Origin: Lachnospiraceae bacterium UBA3826
GTDB taxonomy: Bacteria > Bacillota > Clostridia > Lachnospirales > Lachnospiraceae
Direction: 5' to 3'
Assembly: GCA_002393095.1 (NCBI GenBank)
Contig: DGII01000035.1
Span: 1 to 5,434, forward strand
Length of the DNA stretch: 5,434 bases
Shown piece after piece: positions 5,328 to 5,434 of this stretch. Within the stretch, counting starts at the first letter, position 1. The number at the start of each line of letters is the position of its first letter. The notes beneath the pieces are model-generated. The model was not told the DNA's origin. It was given only the letters and a program-made list of their open reading frames with translations, and ran no database searches. A program made the position numbers and the translations under genes.

Positions 5328-5434
5328 TTAAGCTACTTCAGTCAGTAGTCGTAATCCTTCGTTTAAGATATTTATAGCGGCATTCTGGTCACGGCTTATC
5401 GTAAGACCACAATCACATATCATTTTTCGGATGG
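5184..5434 (-). mobile_element. Right end of an IS200/IS605-family (IS605/IS1341-like) element
   Basis: Comprises the tnpB 3' end, the structured RNA region and the predicted right end TTCAC (5188-5184). The left end, and any tnpA, lie outside the window. Such elements do not make target-site duplications and carry subterminal hairpins rather than inverted repeats, in line with the 5192-5213 hairpin. The exact cleavage point could be off by a few bases. Confidence 0.7.
5328..5434 (-). CDS. tnpB: TnpB RNA-guided endonuclease, C-terminal end (cut by window edge)
   Basis: The last 34 codons and TAA stop are visible, starting IRKMICDCGLTISRDQ and running on through NAAINILNEGLRLLTEVA. ICDCG is the second half of the TnpB zinc finger in its CxC form. 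RDQNAAIN matches the (D)RDxNAAxN motif, whose Asp is the third RuvC active-site acid. The family uses an omega RNA to cut DNA at a site next to a short transposon-associated motif, helping the element persist after excision. The catalytic Asp and the C-terminus are intact, so there is no sign of decay in the part seen. Whether the rest is intact cannot be judged here. Confidence 0.9.
   Translation of the reverse strand, partial: IRKMICDCGLTISRDQNAAINILNEGLRLLTEVA

Noticed and set aside
4943..5377. A 144-residue plus-strand open frame
   Set aside because: It runs antisense through the glycosyltransferase, terminator, omega RNA and tnpB end, with no ribosome site or recognisable domain.

Overview
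The window looks like a low- to mid-GC Firmicute, most likely a clostridium of the Lachnospiraceae type. That is inferred from the strong AGGAGG-type ribosome sites, a TTG start, SigA-like TATAAT boxes, the style of the proteins and the type of TnpB element; nothing here fixes a species. Every gene I can support is read from the minus strand, so the story runs from high to low coordinates.

Right end (5434 to about 5138): the last 34 codons and stop of an IS200/IS605-type tnpB, cut by the window edge. It is followed by a structured region that fits an omega RNA (a possible H-type pseudoknot, a 9-bp terminal hairpin, then an AGTAGTTCAC right end). The base after that right end is the first base of an intrinsic terminator (8-bp outer stem, 5-bp inner stem, T6). 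The natural guide of this element would therefore be the 5' side of a terminator. An extended -10 box follows at once and probably drives the next gene.

Middle right (5118 to 4006): a sugar glycosyltransferase of the Gly_transf_sug/capsular type with a clear DxD motif. An upstream in-frame extension would start inside the transposon RNA and is rejected.

Main block (3968 to 240): five tightly spaced genes behind their own TATAAT promoter. They encode a 73-residue Ala/Pro-rich protein with two related short helical motifs (the C-terminal one resembles the FliM/FliN N-terminal EIDALL motif), HflK (TTG start), HflC, a DUF4230 membrane-anchored protein, and an unrecognised four-helix membrane protein. 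Gaps are 12 to 33 bp, so this reads as one operon. HflK and HflC are SPFH/prohibitin proteins that form large membrane assemblies, in known cases around the FtsH protease. The DUF4230 protein and the polytopic protein are plausible partners by position only.

Left end (239 to 45): a compact intergenic region built from two tandem copies of one unit, each a 36-base palindrome, an AGCG(A/T)TTTGTGC block and a CATGGAGGATTA ribosome-site block. The copy next to the downstream gene carries 66 extra bases rich in competing hairpins. It ends at the start of a gene whose first 14 codons look like a D-lactate dehydrogenase-type 2-hydroxyacid dehydrogenase, cut by the left edge.
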